From assembly GCA_022072125.1 (NCBI GenBank), contig JAJVIH010000075.1:1-34412 (forward strand): 34,412 nucleotides of DNA, given 5' to 3'. The stretch is from Myxococcota bacterium (lineage in GTDB: Bacteria; Myxococcota; JAJVIH01). The notes under the pieces were generated by a model. That model did no database searches. It was given only the letters and a program-made list of their open reading frames with translations, and was not told the DNA's origin. The first letter of the stretch is position 1, and each line of letters opens with the position of its first letter. Below are positions 1-7,802 of the stretch, piece by piece. The translations under genes and the position numbers were made by a program.

Positions 1-1
1 G

Positions 2-127
2 CCGGCCAAACCCGCATGCAACTGTTCCGCGGGACCGGTCCGGAGCGGCGCCGCGGCGGCGTGGTGGATGGCGCTGCTGATCCTGCCGGCGCTGGCGGCG
101 CGGCGGCGGAAAACGGCGGTTTCATGA
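2..127 (+). CDS. C-terminal end of a MYXO-CTERM surface protein (partial)
   Basis: Only the last 41 codons are in the window; the gene begins to the left. The visible tail has a Cys-x-Cys pair (CNCSAG), a hydrophobic stretch (AAAAWWMALLILPALAA) and a basic end (RRRKTAVS), then stop. This order matches the MYXO-CTERM sorting signal of Myxococcota, which is thought to be processed by a myxosortase so that the protein is held at the cell surface. The TGA stop overlaps the ATG of the zinc-ribbon gene (ATGA), so the two are probably translated together. Nothing can be said about the main domain of the protein. The frame is open from the window edge and the tail pattern is clear, but the piece is short. 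Confidence 0.72.
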   Translation, partial: PAKPACNCSAGPVRSGAAAAWWMALLILPALAARRRKTAVS

Positions 128-522
128 ATTGCCCGGTCTGCAAACTGCCGCTGTTGACGGTCGAATTTCAGGGCGTGGAAGTGGATTATTGCGCCCGCGG
201 GCATGGCCAGTGGTTCGATGAGGGGGAAATCGAGGCCGCCTTTGATGCGCCGGGAAGCATGGTGCGGGCGGATCTCCAGGCCCCGAAGGGCAGGCGGCGG
301 TGTCCGCGCTGCCATGCGCCGATGCGCATCCAGTTTCCCGCGGAAGGGCTGGAGCTGGATGTTTGTCCCCACGGCCACGGCTTGTGGTTTGACGCGGGTG
401 AGTTACATTCGCTTCTGGAAAAGCTCCAGCGTCTCTCCGGGCGAACCCCGGACGGGATGAAGGCTCTGCTCGAACGCATACCTGCCCTGTTCAGGAGGGA
501 AAATCCATGGGCCTCTGGATAG
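124..522 (+). CDS. Tandem TFIIB-type zinc-ribbon protein
   Basis: A 132-residue soluble protein with two zf-TFIIB-like modules. Module 1 has C3-x2-C6, then C23 and WFDEGEI; module 2 has C60-x2-C63, then C81 and WFDAGEL. In the usual family the last half is Cys-x2-Cys-x-Gly-x-Trp. Here the fourth Cys is Gly in both modules (CARGHG and CPHGHG) and a His follows it, so each module probably binds zinc through three Cys and one His. The start at 124 is chosen because it gives an ATGA overlap with the upstream stop and begins right at the first CxxC; an in-frame ATG at 16 would add an unconserved Gly/Ala-rich stretch. The end overlaps the start of lemA by 16 bases. Its role is unknown; small zinc ribbons of this kind may bind nucleic acid or protein. 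Confidence 0.8.
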   Translation: MNCPVCKLPLLTVEFQGVEVDYCARGHGQWFDEGEIEAAFDAPGSMVRADLQAPKGRRRCPRCHAPMRIQFPAEGLELDVCPHGHGLWFDAGELHSLLEKLQRLSGRTPDGMKALLERIPALFRRENPWASG

Positions 523-1061
523 TTCTCGGTGTCGTGGTTCTTGGCGCGATCTTCGTGATCGCCATTTACAACGGTCTTGTGACCATGCGGAACCAGGTCA
601 AGAACGGCTGGACCCAGATTGATGTGCAGCTCAAGCGGCGCTACGACCTGATTCCCAACCTGCTGGAGACGGTCAAGGGCTACATGAAGCACGAACAGCA
701 GGTGCTGGAAAACGTCACGAAATTCCGTTCGCAGGCGATGGGCGCCCATTCAGCCGGCGAGCGCATCGAGGCGGAGAACCAGCTTTCGCGGGCCCTCGCC
801 AACGTGATGGCGGTGGCGGAAAATTATCCGGAACTGAAAGCCAACCAGAATTTCCTGGCCCTGCAGGAGGAGCTGACTTCCACGGAAAACCGGATTGGCT
901 TCTCCCGCCAGCACTACAACGACACCGTGATGCAGTACAACAACAAGCGTCAGGTGTTTCCCAATGTGATCATCGCCGGCATGTTCAACTTCGGCGAGGA
1001 GCCGTACTGGCAGATCACCGACGCCGCCGAGCGCGCCGCCCCCAAGGTCAGCTTCGCCTGA
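507..1061 (+). CDS. lemA: LemA family membrane protein
   Basis: This 184-residue protein has one N-terminal membrane helix (residues 3-22) and a long helical extracytoplasmic domain. Conserved LemA features are visible: NxWxQIDVQLKRRYDLIPNL near residues 33-52, a YPELKAN segment at 107-113, and the end motif with FPN, FN and a final aromatic/acidic stretch. Length fits the family. LemA proteins are often encoded beside M48/HtpX-type membrane proteases or TPM-domain proteins, as here, where the M48 gene follows 13 bases after the stop. The biochemical role of LemA is not settled. The start ATG at 507 lies inside the end of the zinc-ribbon gene and has a purine-rich GGAGGG just upstream. Confidence 0.95.
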   Translation: MGLWIVLGVVVLGAIFVIAIYNGLVTMRNQVKNGWTQIDVQLKRRYDLIPNLLETVKGYMKHEQQVLENVTKFRSQAMGAHSAGERIEAENQLSRALANVMAVAENYPELKANQNFLALQEELTSTENRIGFSRQHYNDTVMQYNNKRQVFPNVIIAGMFNFGEEPYWQITDAAERAAPKVSFA

Positions 1062-1074
1062 TCCGGACCCAGCC

Positions 1075-2268
1075 ATGTGGGAACTGGTCCGCCGCAACCA
1101 GATCAAATCGCTCTGGCTGGTGGTGTTCATGGGCGCCCTGCTCATCCTCACCGGATGGGCGGCTGGCGAATGGTTCGCCCCCGGCTCCGGCGCGGCGGGG
1201 GTGGCGATCGCCGGTTTTCTCGCCGTCATCCTGTTCCTGATCAGCTATTTCGCCGGCGGGGATATCCTGCTCGCGCTCGCGGGGGCCCGTCAGGTGGAAA
1301 AGCAGGATGCGCCGCAGCTTTACAATATCGTCGAGGAAATGCGCATCGCATCCGGCCTGCAGGCCATGCCGCGCATGTATATCATGGACTCTCCGGCCGC
1401 CAACGCCTTCGCGGCGGGCCGCAACCCGGAGGAGTCCGTGGTCGCGGTGACCGAAGGGTTGTTGCGCATCTGCAACCGCGAGGAGTTGCAGGGGGTCATC
1501 GCCCACGAGATGGCCCACATCAAGCACAGGGATATCCTCTTCATGACCCTGCTGGCGGTGATGGCGGGCGCCATCAGCATCATCGCCGATTTCATGTCCG
1601 AGCGCTGGTGGCTGCGCAGCCGCATTTCCTCGCGCGACAGCGATGACAACAAGGCGGCGGCGGTGGTGATGATCCTGGGACTCGTGCTGATCATCTTCGG
1701 CGCGCTGGCCGCCCGCCTGATCTGGTTCGCCGCCAGCCGCACCCGCGAATACCTCGCCGACGCCGGCGCGGCCGTTTTCACCCGCAATCCCGAAGGACTC
1801 GCCAGCGCGCTGGAGAAGATTTCGTCGAGCATCGCCGGGCATGAACTCCCTGTTCCCAAGGTCGCGCAGGCGATGCTGATCGCCGGCGCCAACCTGTTTT
1901 CCACCCATCCCCCCATGGCGAACCGGATCAACATCCTGCGCCAACTCGCCGGCGGCGGACAGGTCAGTTATCAGGCGTACGCCATGGCCCTGCGCGCGGC
2001 GGGAGGACGCTCCGGCATGTTTCCCGCGGCGGCCCTGAAGGAGCCCGCCCTGCCCATCGCCAGCCTGACCCAGCGCGAGCGGGGAACGCCGCCGCCCGCC
2101 AATCTGCGGCGTGAAACGCTCGACGCCGCCCGCGTGCGCGCCGGATACCGCATGCACGCCTGCGAATGCGGGGCGAAGATCAAGATTCCGGCGCGCATGC
2201 CGCCCGGGCTTTCGCTGTCATGCCCCGTGTGCGGCCGCCCGGTGCGCTCCGGTCCGGATCGCCCCTGA
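1075..2268 (+). CDS. M48 family membrane zinc metalloprotease with C-terminal zinc ribbon
   Basis: A 397-residue HtpX/Ste24-like protease. Two membrane helices lie near residues 13-31 and 41-60. The catalytic zinc motif HEMAH is at 144-148, and the third ligand is probably E225 in SRTREYLAD. FSTHPPMANRI near 275-285 is the usual late M48 motif, and further hydrophobic segments lie at about 153-175 and 195-222. Beyond the family's usual end there is a linker and a small Cys4 module (C363, C365, C383, C386), not part of standard HtpX (about 290 residues). Such enzymes cut misfolded or damaged membrane proteins. It closes the operon with lemA and the zinc-ribbon protein; the shared presence of zinc ribbons in the first and last gene suggests a functional link, which is inference. 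Confidence 0.9.
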   Translation: MWELVRRNQIKSLWLVVFMGALLILTGWAAGEWFAPGSGAAGVAIAGFLAVILFLISYFAGGDILLALAGARQVEKQDAPQLYNIVEEMRIASGLQAMPRMYIMDSPAANAFAAGRNPEESVVAVTEGLLRICNREELQGVIAHEMAHIKHRDILFMTLLAVMAGAISIIADFMSERWWLRSRISSRDSDDNKAAAVVMILGLVLIIFGALAARLIWFAASRTREYLADAGAAVFTRNPEGLASALEKISSSIAGHELPVPKVAQAMLIAGANLFSTHPPMANRINILRQLAGGGQVSYQAYAMALRAAGGRSGMFPAAALKEPALPIASLTQRERGTPPPANLRRETLDAARVRAGYRMHACECGAKIKIPARMPPGLSLSCPVCGRPVRSGPDRP

Positions 2269-2403
2269 ATCCCGCGTGATGAATCCGCAAGAAGCCCGCC
2301 CGCTTCCTGTCCGCCGTTCTCTTTCCAATGGCCGGACACGGGCGCCCCGATCGCGGAAGCCGGCGGGCAGCGGCTGGAAGATGCGCGCTCAGGGCGAATC
2401 GGG

Positions 2404-2409
2404 TAGTAT
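2404..2409 (+). promoter_or_regulatory. Possible -10 element before the S74-type lipoprotein
   Basis: TAGTAT stands out in a GC-rich stretch and would start transcription about 33 bases before the ATG at 2449, leaving room for the ribosome site in CTGGAGG. No convincing -35 hexamer lies 17 bases upstream, so this is a weak call. The 180-base gap 2269-2448 holds nothing else I can identify. Confidence 0.3.
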
Positions 2410-2448
2410 TGCGAACATGGGGGTCCAACTCATTCTGGAGGCGCGGCG

Positions 2449-3252
2449 ATGAAACCGGTTTGGATGCTGGCATGCATGGGGATGGTTCTGGCCGCATGCA
2501 GCGACAGCAAATCAGGAGATGGCGGAACGGGCGGCGCCGCGGCGGACGGCGGGCCGCGCGACGCCGCATCCGATGGCGGGTCCTGCGAGGGAGTGGCTTG
2601 TCCGGCCATTCAGCCCATTTGCAAGGATGGCGAAGTGGTGGGTGTGAAACCGGGCGAATGTTGCCCCTCCTGCATTCCCGCGCCGGACGGCGGGACGGCG
2701 GACACCGGCGGCAAGGCGCTGAAATATTATTCCACCTGCGGCGATCCGGTCTGCTCGTCATGGAAGGAGAAACCCGGCGTGGCGCTCTGTACCTCGCAAA
2801 AGGAAGGGGCCGCCTGCGCGAAAGCGGGCGAGGAATGCGATCCGAAGAATGACTGCAACGCGCTGTTGCGCTGCGCGGACGCCGACCCGCGCCAGCAAAC
2901 CGGCGGTTGTCCCATCTCCCGGCGGGAGTTCAAGAAGGACATCCGCTACCTCGACCGGCAGGACATCGCGAAGCTGCATGAATCGCTCCTCGGCCTGCGC
3001 CTGGCGGCGTGGAAATACCGGGAGCAAGCAGACAGCCGCGAGCGGTTGGGCTTCATTCTGGAGGATCATCCGGACTCACCCGCTTCCGACCTGGAGCATG
3101 ACCGGGCCGATCTTTATGGCCTGATGTCCATGGCGGTGGGCGCCTTGCAGAGCCAGGCCCGCGAGATCGAGGCCCTGCGCCGGGAAATCCGTGTCCTGCG
3201 CGAACGGGAGGATGCACCCCTCTGCTCCAGCGCGCCGCCCGCCGGAAAATAA
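2449..3252 (+). CDS. Cys-rich lipoprotein with C-terminal S74-type chaperone domain
   Basis: A 267-residue lipoprotein: signal peptide with lipobox LAAC (C17), a Gly/Asp/Ala linker to residue 44, and a Cys-rich part at 46-75 with the spacing CP...P.C...GECCPSC, which resembles a small VWC-like knot. A second Cys-rich segment runs from 97 to 154. Residues 154-255 look like the peptidase S74 (intramolecular chaperone auto-processing) domain of tail-spike proteins: SRREFKKDI at 157-165 keeps the Ser-x4-Lys spacing of the self-cleavage dyad (S157, K162), followed by LHESLLGLRLAAWKY, LGFILED and a final coiled coil (232-252). In phage proteins this domain trims itself after trimer folding. Here it is short and sits on a lipoprotein. 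Start ATG follows a good GGAGG. Confidence 0.75.
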   Translation: MKPVWMLACMGMVLAACSDSKSGDGGTGGAAADGGPRDAASDGGSCEGVACPAIQPICKDGEVVGVKPGECCPSCIPAPDGGTADTGGKALKYYSTCGDPVCSSWKEKPGVALCTSQKEGAACAKAGEECDPKNDCNALLRCADADPRQQTGGCPISRREFKKDIRYLDRQDIAKLHESLLGLRLAAWKYREQADSRERLGFILEDHPDSPASDLEHDRADLYGLMSMAVGALQSQAREIEALRREIRVLREREDAPLCSSAPPAGK

Positions 3253-3278
3253 TCCGGACGGGTTCCGGGTTGTCCGGA
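3253..3278 (+). terminator. Possible weak stem-loop after the lipoprotein stop
   Basis: TCCGGAC (3253-3259) pairs with GTCCGGA (3272-3278) directly after the TAA stop. There is no T-tract, so it may be only a 3' stabilising hairpin. It lies in the convergent gap before nagZ. Confidence 0.25.
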
Positions 3279-3378
3279 GCCGGCGCGGCGCATGGCGTTC
3301 CGCCGGTCTCTGGTTTCCGTTGCAAGGGGAGGAGGATGGAGCCCACGGCGCGAATCGTCCGCCGGCGGGATGGACGCC

Positions 3379-4461
3379 TTATTCCGAATCCTTGATCCAG
3401 ACGGCGATGCGATCCTCGATCGCCTGTTGCTGCCAGGAGCCAATCAATTTTTCCGGCAGGGGCTGTTGCTTGAGCAGCGGCTTGAGCGCGGTGTCAATGC
3501 GGTGCAGCGAAGCCTTGATGCGATCCTCGGGAATCTTGCCGTCTTCCACCGCGCGGGTCAGCGCCTCGATCGCCTGTTCCTGCCGTTCCTGATCGGCGCA
3601 GGCCAGGAACAGATCCACGCCGGCGTGAACGCCGCGGATGACGATTTCCTCCACCGGGAAATGGTTGGCGACAGCCTTCATGTCCAGGTCATCCGACACA
3701 ATCACGCCATGGAAATTCATCTTGTTGCGCAGCAGGCCGGTGAGGATGCGCTGCGAGAGCGTGGCGGGGTAATTGGGATCCAGCGCCGGATATTTCACGT
3801 GGGCGGTCATCAGCATGTCCATGCCCGCCTGGACCGCCATTTCGAAGGGTGCGATTTCGGTCTTCATCAGGCGCTCCAGCGGGTGATTCACCACCGGCAG
3901 TTCCAGATGCGAATCCTGGAAGGTGTCGCCATGTCCGGGGAAATGTTTGCCGCATGGCAACACGCCCGATTTGCGCAGCCCCTGGAAAAACGCGATGGCG
4001 AGTTGCGCGACCTTGAGCGGATTGGATGAAAACGCCCGGTCTCCAATCACCGTGTTGGCGGGGTTGGTGAAGACGTCCAGCACCGGCGCGAAATTCACAT
4101 TGAAGCCCAGTTCGCGGAGTTCAAGTCCCTGAAACTCGGCCACCGCGCGAACCAGCCCGCTGTGCTTGATATTGCCCAGCCGCCGCATGGGCGGCAGGTT
4201 GATGAACGGCGGTTTCAACCGCGCCACCCGGCCGCCTTCCTGATCCACGCCGATCATCAAGGGAAGCGCGTTGTGGCTGTAGGAGCCCAGTTCGCTGTTC
4301 AACTCGCGCACCTGCTCCAGGCTCTGGATATTGCGCGAAAACAGGATGACGCCGCTGATCTGGTTGCGCACCAGCAACTTCATCAACTGGGTGTCCACCT
4401 CCGGACCGGGAAAGCCGGCCACAAACAGGCGTCCGACGTGGTAGGATATTTCCTTTTTCAT
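3379..4461 (-). CDS. nagZ: Beta-N-acetylhexosaminidase NagZ (GH3), cell-wall recycling
   Basis: This 360-residue glycoside hydrolase family 3 enzyme removes GlcNAc from GlcNAc-anhydroMurNAc-peptides in the cytoplasm during peptidoglycan recycling. Visible motifs are LMIGVDQEGGRVARL (68-82), NFAPVLDV (123-130), the substrate loop KHFPGHGDT (172-180) with the acid/base His H178, and SDDLDM (256-261) with nucleophile D257. No signal peptide is seen, as expected. I use the ATG at 4461 because it forms an ATGA overlap with the stop of the upstream acyl-CoA dehydrogenase; an in-frame ATG at 4482 would add seven residues. The pairing with a fatty-acid enzyme is not typical of nagZ and probably only reflects shared transcription. 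Confidence 0.95.
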   Translation of the reverse strand: MKKEISYHVGRLFVAGFPGPEVDTQLMKLLVRNQISGVILFSRNIQSLEQVRELNSELGSYSHNALPLMIGVDQEGGRVARLKPPFINLPPMRRLGNIKHSGLVRAVAEFQGLELRELGFNVNFAPVLDVFTNPANTVIGDRAFSSNPLKVAQLAIAFFQGLRKSGVLPCGKHFPGHGDTFQDSHLELPVVNHPLERLMKTEIAPFEMAVQAGMDMLMTAHVKYPALDPNYPATLSQRILTGLLRNKMNFHGVIVSDDLDMKAVANHFPVEEIVIRGVHAGVDLFLACADQERQEQAIEALTRAVEDGKIPEDRIKASLHRIDTALKPLLKQQPLPEKLIGSWQQQAIEDRIAVWIKDSE

Positions 4462-6158
4462 GCCCGGCCGAACGGATGGCAAACCGTGTCATACTCACCA
4501 CGGATGGCATCCAATGACAACGCTTCGCCGGTGACGAACAGGGAAATGTACCATTCCGGAACGAGTGCGGAACGGCGATCGCCGGGCGACGCCAGCGCGC
4601 ACAACAGGCTCGCCTTCATCAGGTGGGCGGCCTGTGGGGCCAGCCGGCCGGCCAGCAACTGGGCTTCTTCCGCCGAAGCCTTGCCGGATTCCGCCAGTTG
4701 GCTTTCCACGCGCGCGGCGGCTTCCGCCAGCGCCCGCAGGCTGGAAGGGGACACCAGTTTCGCCTCGCCGGCGCGCCGCAGGCAGGCGCGGACTTCGCCG
4801 GCTAGCGCCTCGCCGGCGCCCTCCTTGTGCAGCCCGCGCAGGAAATCCAGCTTCTGGATGTGGGCGGAGCCTTCCCAGATGGGCAGCACATGGGCGTCGC
4901 GGAGCAGCCGGGTGGTCACGAATTCGTTCACGTAGCCATTGCCGCCCAGGATATCCATGGCGGCCCAGGTGAAGCGCACCGCCTGATCCGCGGTGGTCAG
5001 TTTGCACAAGGGGGTGAGGGCGCGCACCAGCCGCTGTTCCCCGGCGTCGCCCGCGTCGCCGCGATCCAGAGCGTGAACGCAGCGGAAGACCAGCGCCATC
5101 GCCCCTTCGTATTCCAGATGAAGCTGGATGAGCTGTTCGCGCATCAGCGGATGTTGTTCGATCAGCGCGCCAAACGCGGAGCGGCGGGCGCAGTGGACCA
5201 GCGCCTCGTTCAGGGCCCGGCGCATGCACGCCAGCGACGCCACCGAGTTGTAGAGCCGCGACAGGTTCACCATCTCCGCCATGGTCTTGAAGCCGTGATC
5301 CAGACGGCCGATGGCGCGCGCGGCCGCTCCCTCCAGGGTGACTTCGCCGGTGGGCATGCTGCGCGTGCCGAATTTGTCCTTGAGGCGGTTGATCCGGTAG
5401 CGGTTGGGAGAGCCGTCCGGCAGGCGGCGGGACAGCAGGAACAGCCCCAGTCCGCGCGTGCCCGGCGGCGCGCCTTCCGGCCGCGCCAGCACCAGAATCT
5501 GATCCGCGTGGACGTTGGAGCAGAACCATTTGTCCCCGTGCAGCCGCCAGTGTTCGCCATCCCGGACCGCGCGGCAGGTGTTGGCGCCCACGTCGGATCC
5601 GCCCTGCTTCTCGGTCAGGAACATGGCTCCCTGGTGCAATTGTCCGTAGTCCCGGCTGACCAGATGGGGAATCACCTCGCGCTGGATTTCCGGCGCCGCG
5701 TGCCGCGCCAGCACGCGGGCCACGCCGTCGGTCATGCAGATGGGGCAATACAATCCCTGTTCCGACTGGGCGAAGACATATCCCTGGGCGAATTTGACGA
5801 GATGCGGCAGCGGATGCTCCACCCCGCCCAGCGCGGCGGGGTAATAATTCCCGATGATCCCCTCGCCGTAGGCCAGGCGCACCAGTTCCTCGTAGGCGCG
5901 GGAGCGGCGGATTTCATCCACCCGCTCGCCAAAGCGGTCATAGGGGATATGAACCGGGCCGTCGCGATCGGCCTCGTCGGCCAGATCGGCGCCGCGGGTT
6001 CCCGCCAGTTCGCCCATGCGAACGAGCAGGGGACGCGCCTGGTCCATCAGCGAGGCGCCGCCGAAATGCAGGAGAACCCGCTGCAGGACCGCGTCGGTCT
6101 CGAAATAGTTGAACCCCCGGGCGCTGGTGATGCGGTTGGCAGGCAAGGCTTGACTCAT
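4458..6158 (-). CDS. AidB-like acyl-CoA dehydrogenase
   Basis: A 566-residue FAD enzyme of the acyl-CoA dehydrogenase family, closest by motif to the AidB branch. LTEKQGGSDVGANT is at 181-194, HGDKWFCSN at 207-215, then RLKDKFGTRSMPTGEV (258-273) and ILGGNGYVNEF (403-413). LPIWEGSAHIQ (425-435) places the usual catalytic-base Glu at E429. The N-terminus (FNYFETDAVLQRVL) also resembles AidB, which binds DNA in E. coli; whether this one does is unknown. AidB-type enzymes are longer than ordinary short-chain dehydrogenases (about 380 residues), as here. The start at 6158 has a GGGAG 10 bases upstream. It is divergent from the aldehyde dehydrogenase gene, 72 bases apart, so both may answer to one regulator. 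Confidence 0.9.
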   Translation of the reverse strand: MSQALPANRITSARGFNYFETDAVLQRVLLHFGGASLMDQARPLLVRMGELAGTRGADLADEADRDGPVHIPYDRFGERVDEIRRSRAYEELVRLAYGEGIIGNYYPAALGGVEHPLPHLVKFAQGYVFAQSEQGLYCPICMTDGVARVLARHAAPEIQREVIPHLVSRDYGQLHQGAMFLTEKQGGSDVGANTCRAVRDGEHWRLHGDKWFCSNVHADQILVLARPEGAPPGTRGLGLFLLSRRLPDGSPNRYRINRLKDKFGTRSMPTGEVTLEGAAARAIGRLDHGFKTMAEMVNLSRLYNSVASLACMRRALNEALVHCARRSAFGALIEQHPLMREQLIQLHLEYEGAMALVFRCVHALDRGDAGDAGEQRLVRALTPLCKLTTADQAVRFTWAAMDILGGNGYVNEFVTTRLLRDAHVLPIWEGSAHIQKLDFLRGLHKEGAGEALAGEVRACLRRAGEAKLVSPSSLRALAEAAARVESQLAESGKASAEEAQLLAGRLAPQAAHLMKASLLCALASPGDRRSALVPEWYISLFVTGEALSLDAIRGEYDTVCHPFGRA

Positions 6159-6188
6159 GATAGAACTCCCGCGTTCCGGGTAAGAATC

Positions 6189-6199
6189 ACAAAGTTTGT
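6189..6199. promoter_or_regulatory. Palindrome in the divergent promoter region
   Basis: ACAAAGTTTGT is a perfect 5-bp inverted repeat around a central G. It sits nearly in the middle of the 72-base gap between the two divergent starts (6158 and 6231), in an AT-rich patch that contrasts with its surroundings. It could be an operator shared by both genes; no regulator gene is nearby. Confidence 0.35.
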
Positions 6200-6230
6200 A
6201 TCGCACCCCGGGAAAGGTGTCACGGTCAAA

Positions 6231-7721
6231 ATGGAGTTGCGCGGCAACTATATCAACGGTTCGTTCGGCGGCGCGGAAACCGCCGATCTTCTGCTGGAAC
6301 GCGAGGACCCGGCGGTGCTGGACGCGCCGCCCGCCCTGATCCCGGAAATCCGCGCCGACACGGACCGCGCGGTGGAAGCGGCGCGCGCCTCCTTCCGCGC
6401 CTGGGCCCGCCGCCCGCTGGAGGCCCGCATCGCCGCCGTGCGCTCCCTCTGCGCGGCGATGAAAAAGCGCCAGGAGGACATGGCCCAGGCCATCTCCCTC
6501 GACATGGGAAAACCGCTGTGGGAGGCGCGGCAGGAGGTCTCGACCGCTGTCGCCAAGGGAGCGGTGTCCATTGACGAAGGGCTTTCCCACACCCGGAATT
6601 TCCAGCCGCGGGGCCTGGACGGCGAATGCCTGTTCCGTCCCCATGGGGTGGCGCTGGTGCTGGGGCCGTTCAATTTCCCGGTTCATCTGCCCAACGGGCA
6701 TATCCTGCCGGCCTTGCTCGCTGGAAACACCATTGTCTTCAAACCCAGCGAAAGCGCGCCGCGCAGCGCCCAGGTCTACGCCGAATGCTGCCACGAGGCC
6801 GGCCTGCCGCCGGGCGTGTTCAACCTGGTGCAGGGGAGCGGGACCACCGGCGAGGCGCTGGTGCGGCATCCCGGCGTGGACGCGGTGATGTTCACCGGCA
6901 GTTACCAGGTGGGACGCGCCATCCAGCTTGCGCTGATTGACCGGCCGGGATGCATCGCCGCGCTGGAAATGGGCGGAAAAAACGCGGTGATCGTGATGGA
7001 CGACGCCGATCTGCGCCTCGCCGCCGCGGAGATTTTCACGGGCGCCTTCCTGACCAGCGGGCAACGCTGCTCGGGAACCAGCAGGGTGATCGTGATGGAG
7101 CCGGTGCGCTCGCGCCTGGTCAACGGCCTGCGCAACATGATCGAGAGCGTCCGCATCGGTTCGCCGCTGGATGAAACCGTTTTCATGGGGCCGCTGGCCA
7201 CCCGGCGGGGATACGAAAACTTCATCGCGCGCCGCCACATGGCCGCCAATGAAGGCGCCATTCCGCTCTGCGAGGGCGGCGTGATGACCGCCGCGGCCGA
7301 TGGCTATTACGTGCGGCCCTCCATGCATATGGTGATGGAGCGCAACCCGGAGAGCCTGTATCAGCGCGAGGAGTTGTTCGGTCCCGACATCGCCATCCAT
7401 GGCGTCACCTCGCTGGACGAAGCCATCCAGATCGCCAACGACAGCGACTACGGCCTGGCGCTCTCGGTCTTCACCAAACGCCGGGATGTTTTCCAGGAGG
7501 TCCAGATCAGCGGCCGCGCGGGCGTCATCAACTGGAACCGCTCGACGGTGGGGGCCTCGGCGCGGCTGCCATTCGGCGGCGTGGGCAAGTCGGGCAACCA
7601 CCGTCCCGCCGCGTTGTTCGCCTCGCAATATTGCGCCTGGCCCGTCGCCTCCATGTGGCGCCCGGAGGGAGATCAGTCCCTGACCTCTTATCCCGGCATG
7701 ACATTGCCCGGGGCCCTGTAA
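6231..7721 (+). CDS. AstD-like aldehyde dehydrogenase (succinylglutamate-semialdehyde dehydrogenase type)
   Basis: This 496-residue NAD(P)-dependent aldehyde dehydrogenase has GPFNFPVHLPNGH (145-157; N148 is the oxyanion Asn), VFTGS (220-224 region), LEMGGKN (245-251; general base E246) and SGQRCS (276-281; catalytic C280). AstD-specific features are the HLPNGHILPALLAGN stretch and the end motif GVGKSGNHRPAALFASQYCAWPVAS. AstD oxidises N-succinylglutamate semialdehyde in the arginine succinyltransferase pathway. No other ast genes are in the window, so the real substrate may differ. The ATG at 6231 has GGAAAGG about 13 bases upstream, a rather long spacing; the frame is open far upstream, but that part is antisense to the neighbouring gene and not protein-like. 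Confidence 0.85.
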   Translation: MELRGNYINGSFGGAETADLLLEREDPAVLDAPPALIPEIRADTDRAVEAARASFRAWARRPLEARIAAVRSLCAAMKKRQEDMAQAISLDMGKPLWEARQEVSTAVAKGAVSIDEGLSHTRNFQPRGLDGECLFRPHGVALVLGPFNFPVHLPNGHILPALLAGNTIVFKPSESAPRSAQVYAECCHEAGLPPGVFNLVQGSGTTGEALVRHPGVDAVMFTGSYQVGRAIQLALIDRPGCIAALEMGGKNAVIVMDDADLRLAAAEIFTGAFLTSGQRCSGTSRVIVMEPVRSRLVNGLRNMIESVRIGSPLDETVFMGPLATRRGYENFIARRHMAANEGAIPLCEGGVMTAAADGYYVRPSMHMVMERNPESLYQREELFGPDIAIHGVTSLDEAIQIANDSDYGLALSVFTKRRDVFQEVQISGRAGVINWNRSTVGASARLPFGGVGKSGNHRPAALFASQYCAWPVASMWRPEGDQSLTSYPGMTLPGAL

Positions 7722-7802
7722 GCGAGGTTTTCCATGGCGGAACGCCCGTTTCACCCGCCAGCATGTACGATCACACGCGCCTGATTCAGGAGACACCCCG
7801 TC

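Noticed and set aside
1048-2157. Long open frame on the minus strand, 369 codons
   Set aside because: It is the antisense of the M48 protease gene; the His/Gly/Asp-rich sequence is typical of shadow frames in GC-rich DNA.
4827-6230. Plus-strand N-terminal extension of the aldehyde dehydrogenase
   Set aside because: It is antisense to the acyl-CoA dehydrogenase gene and has no domain; the enzyme starts at 6231.
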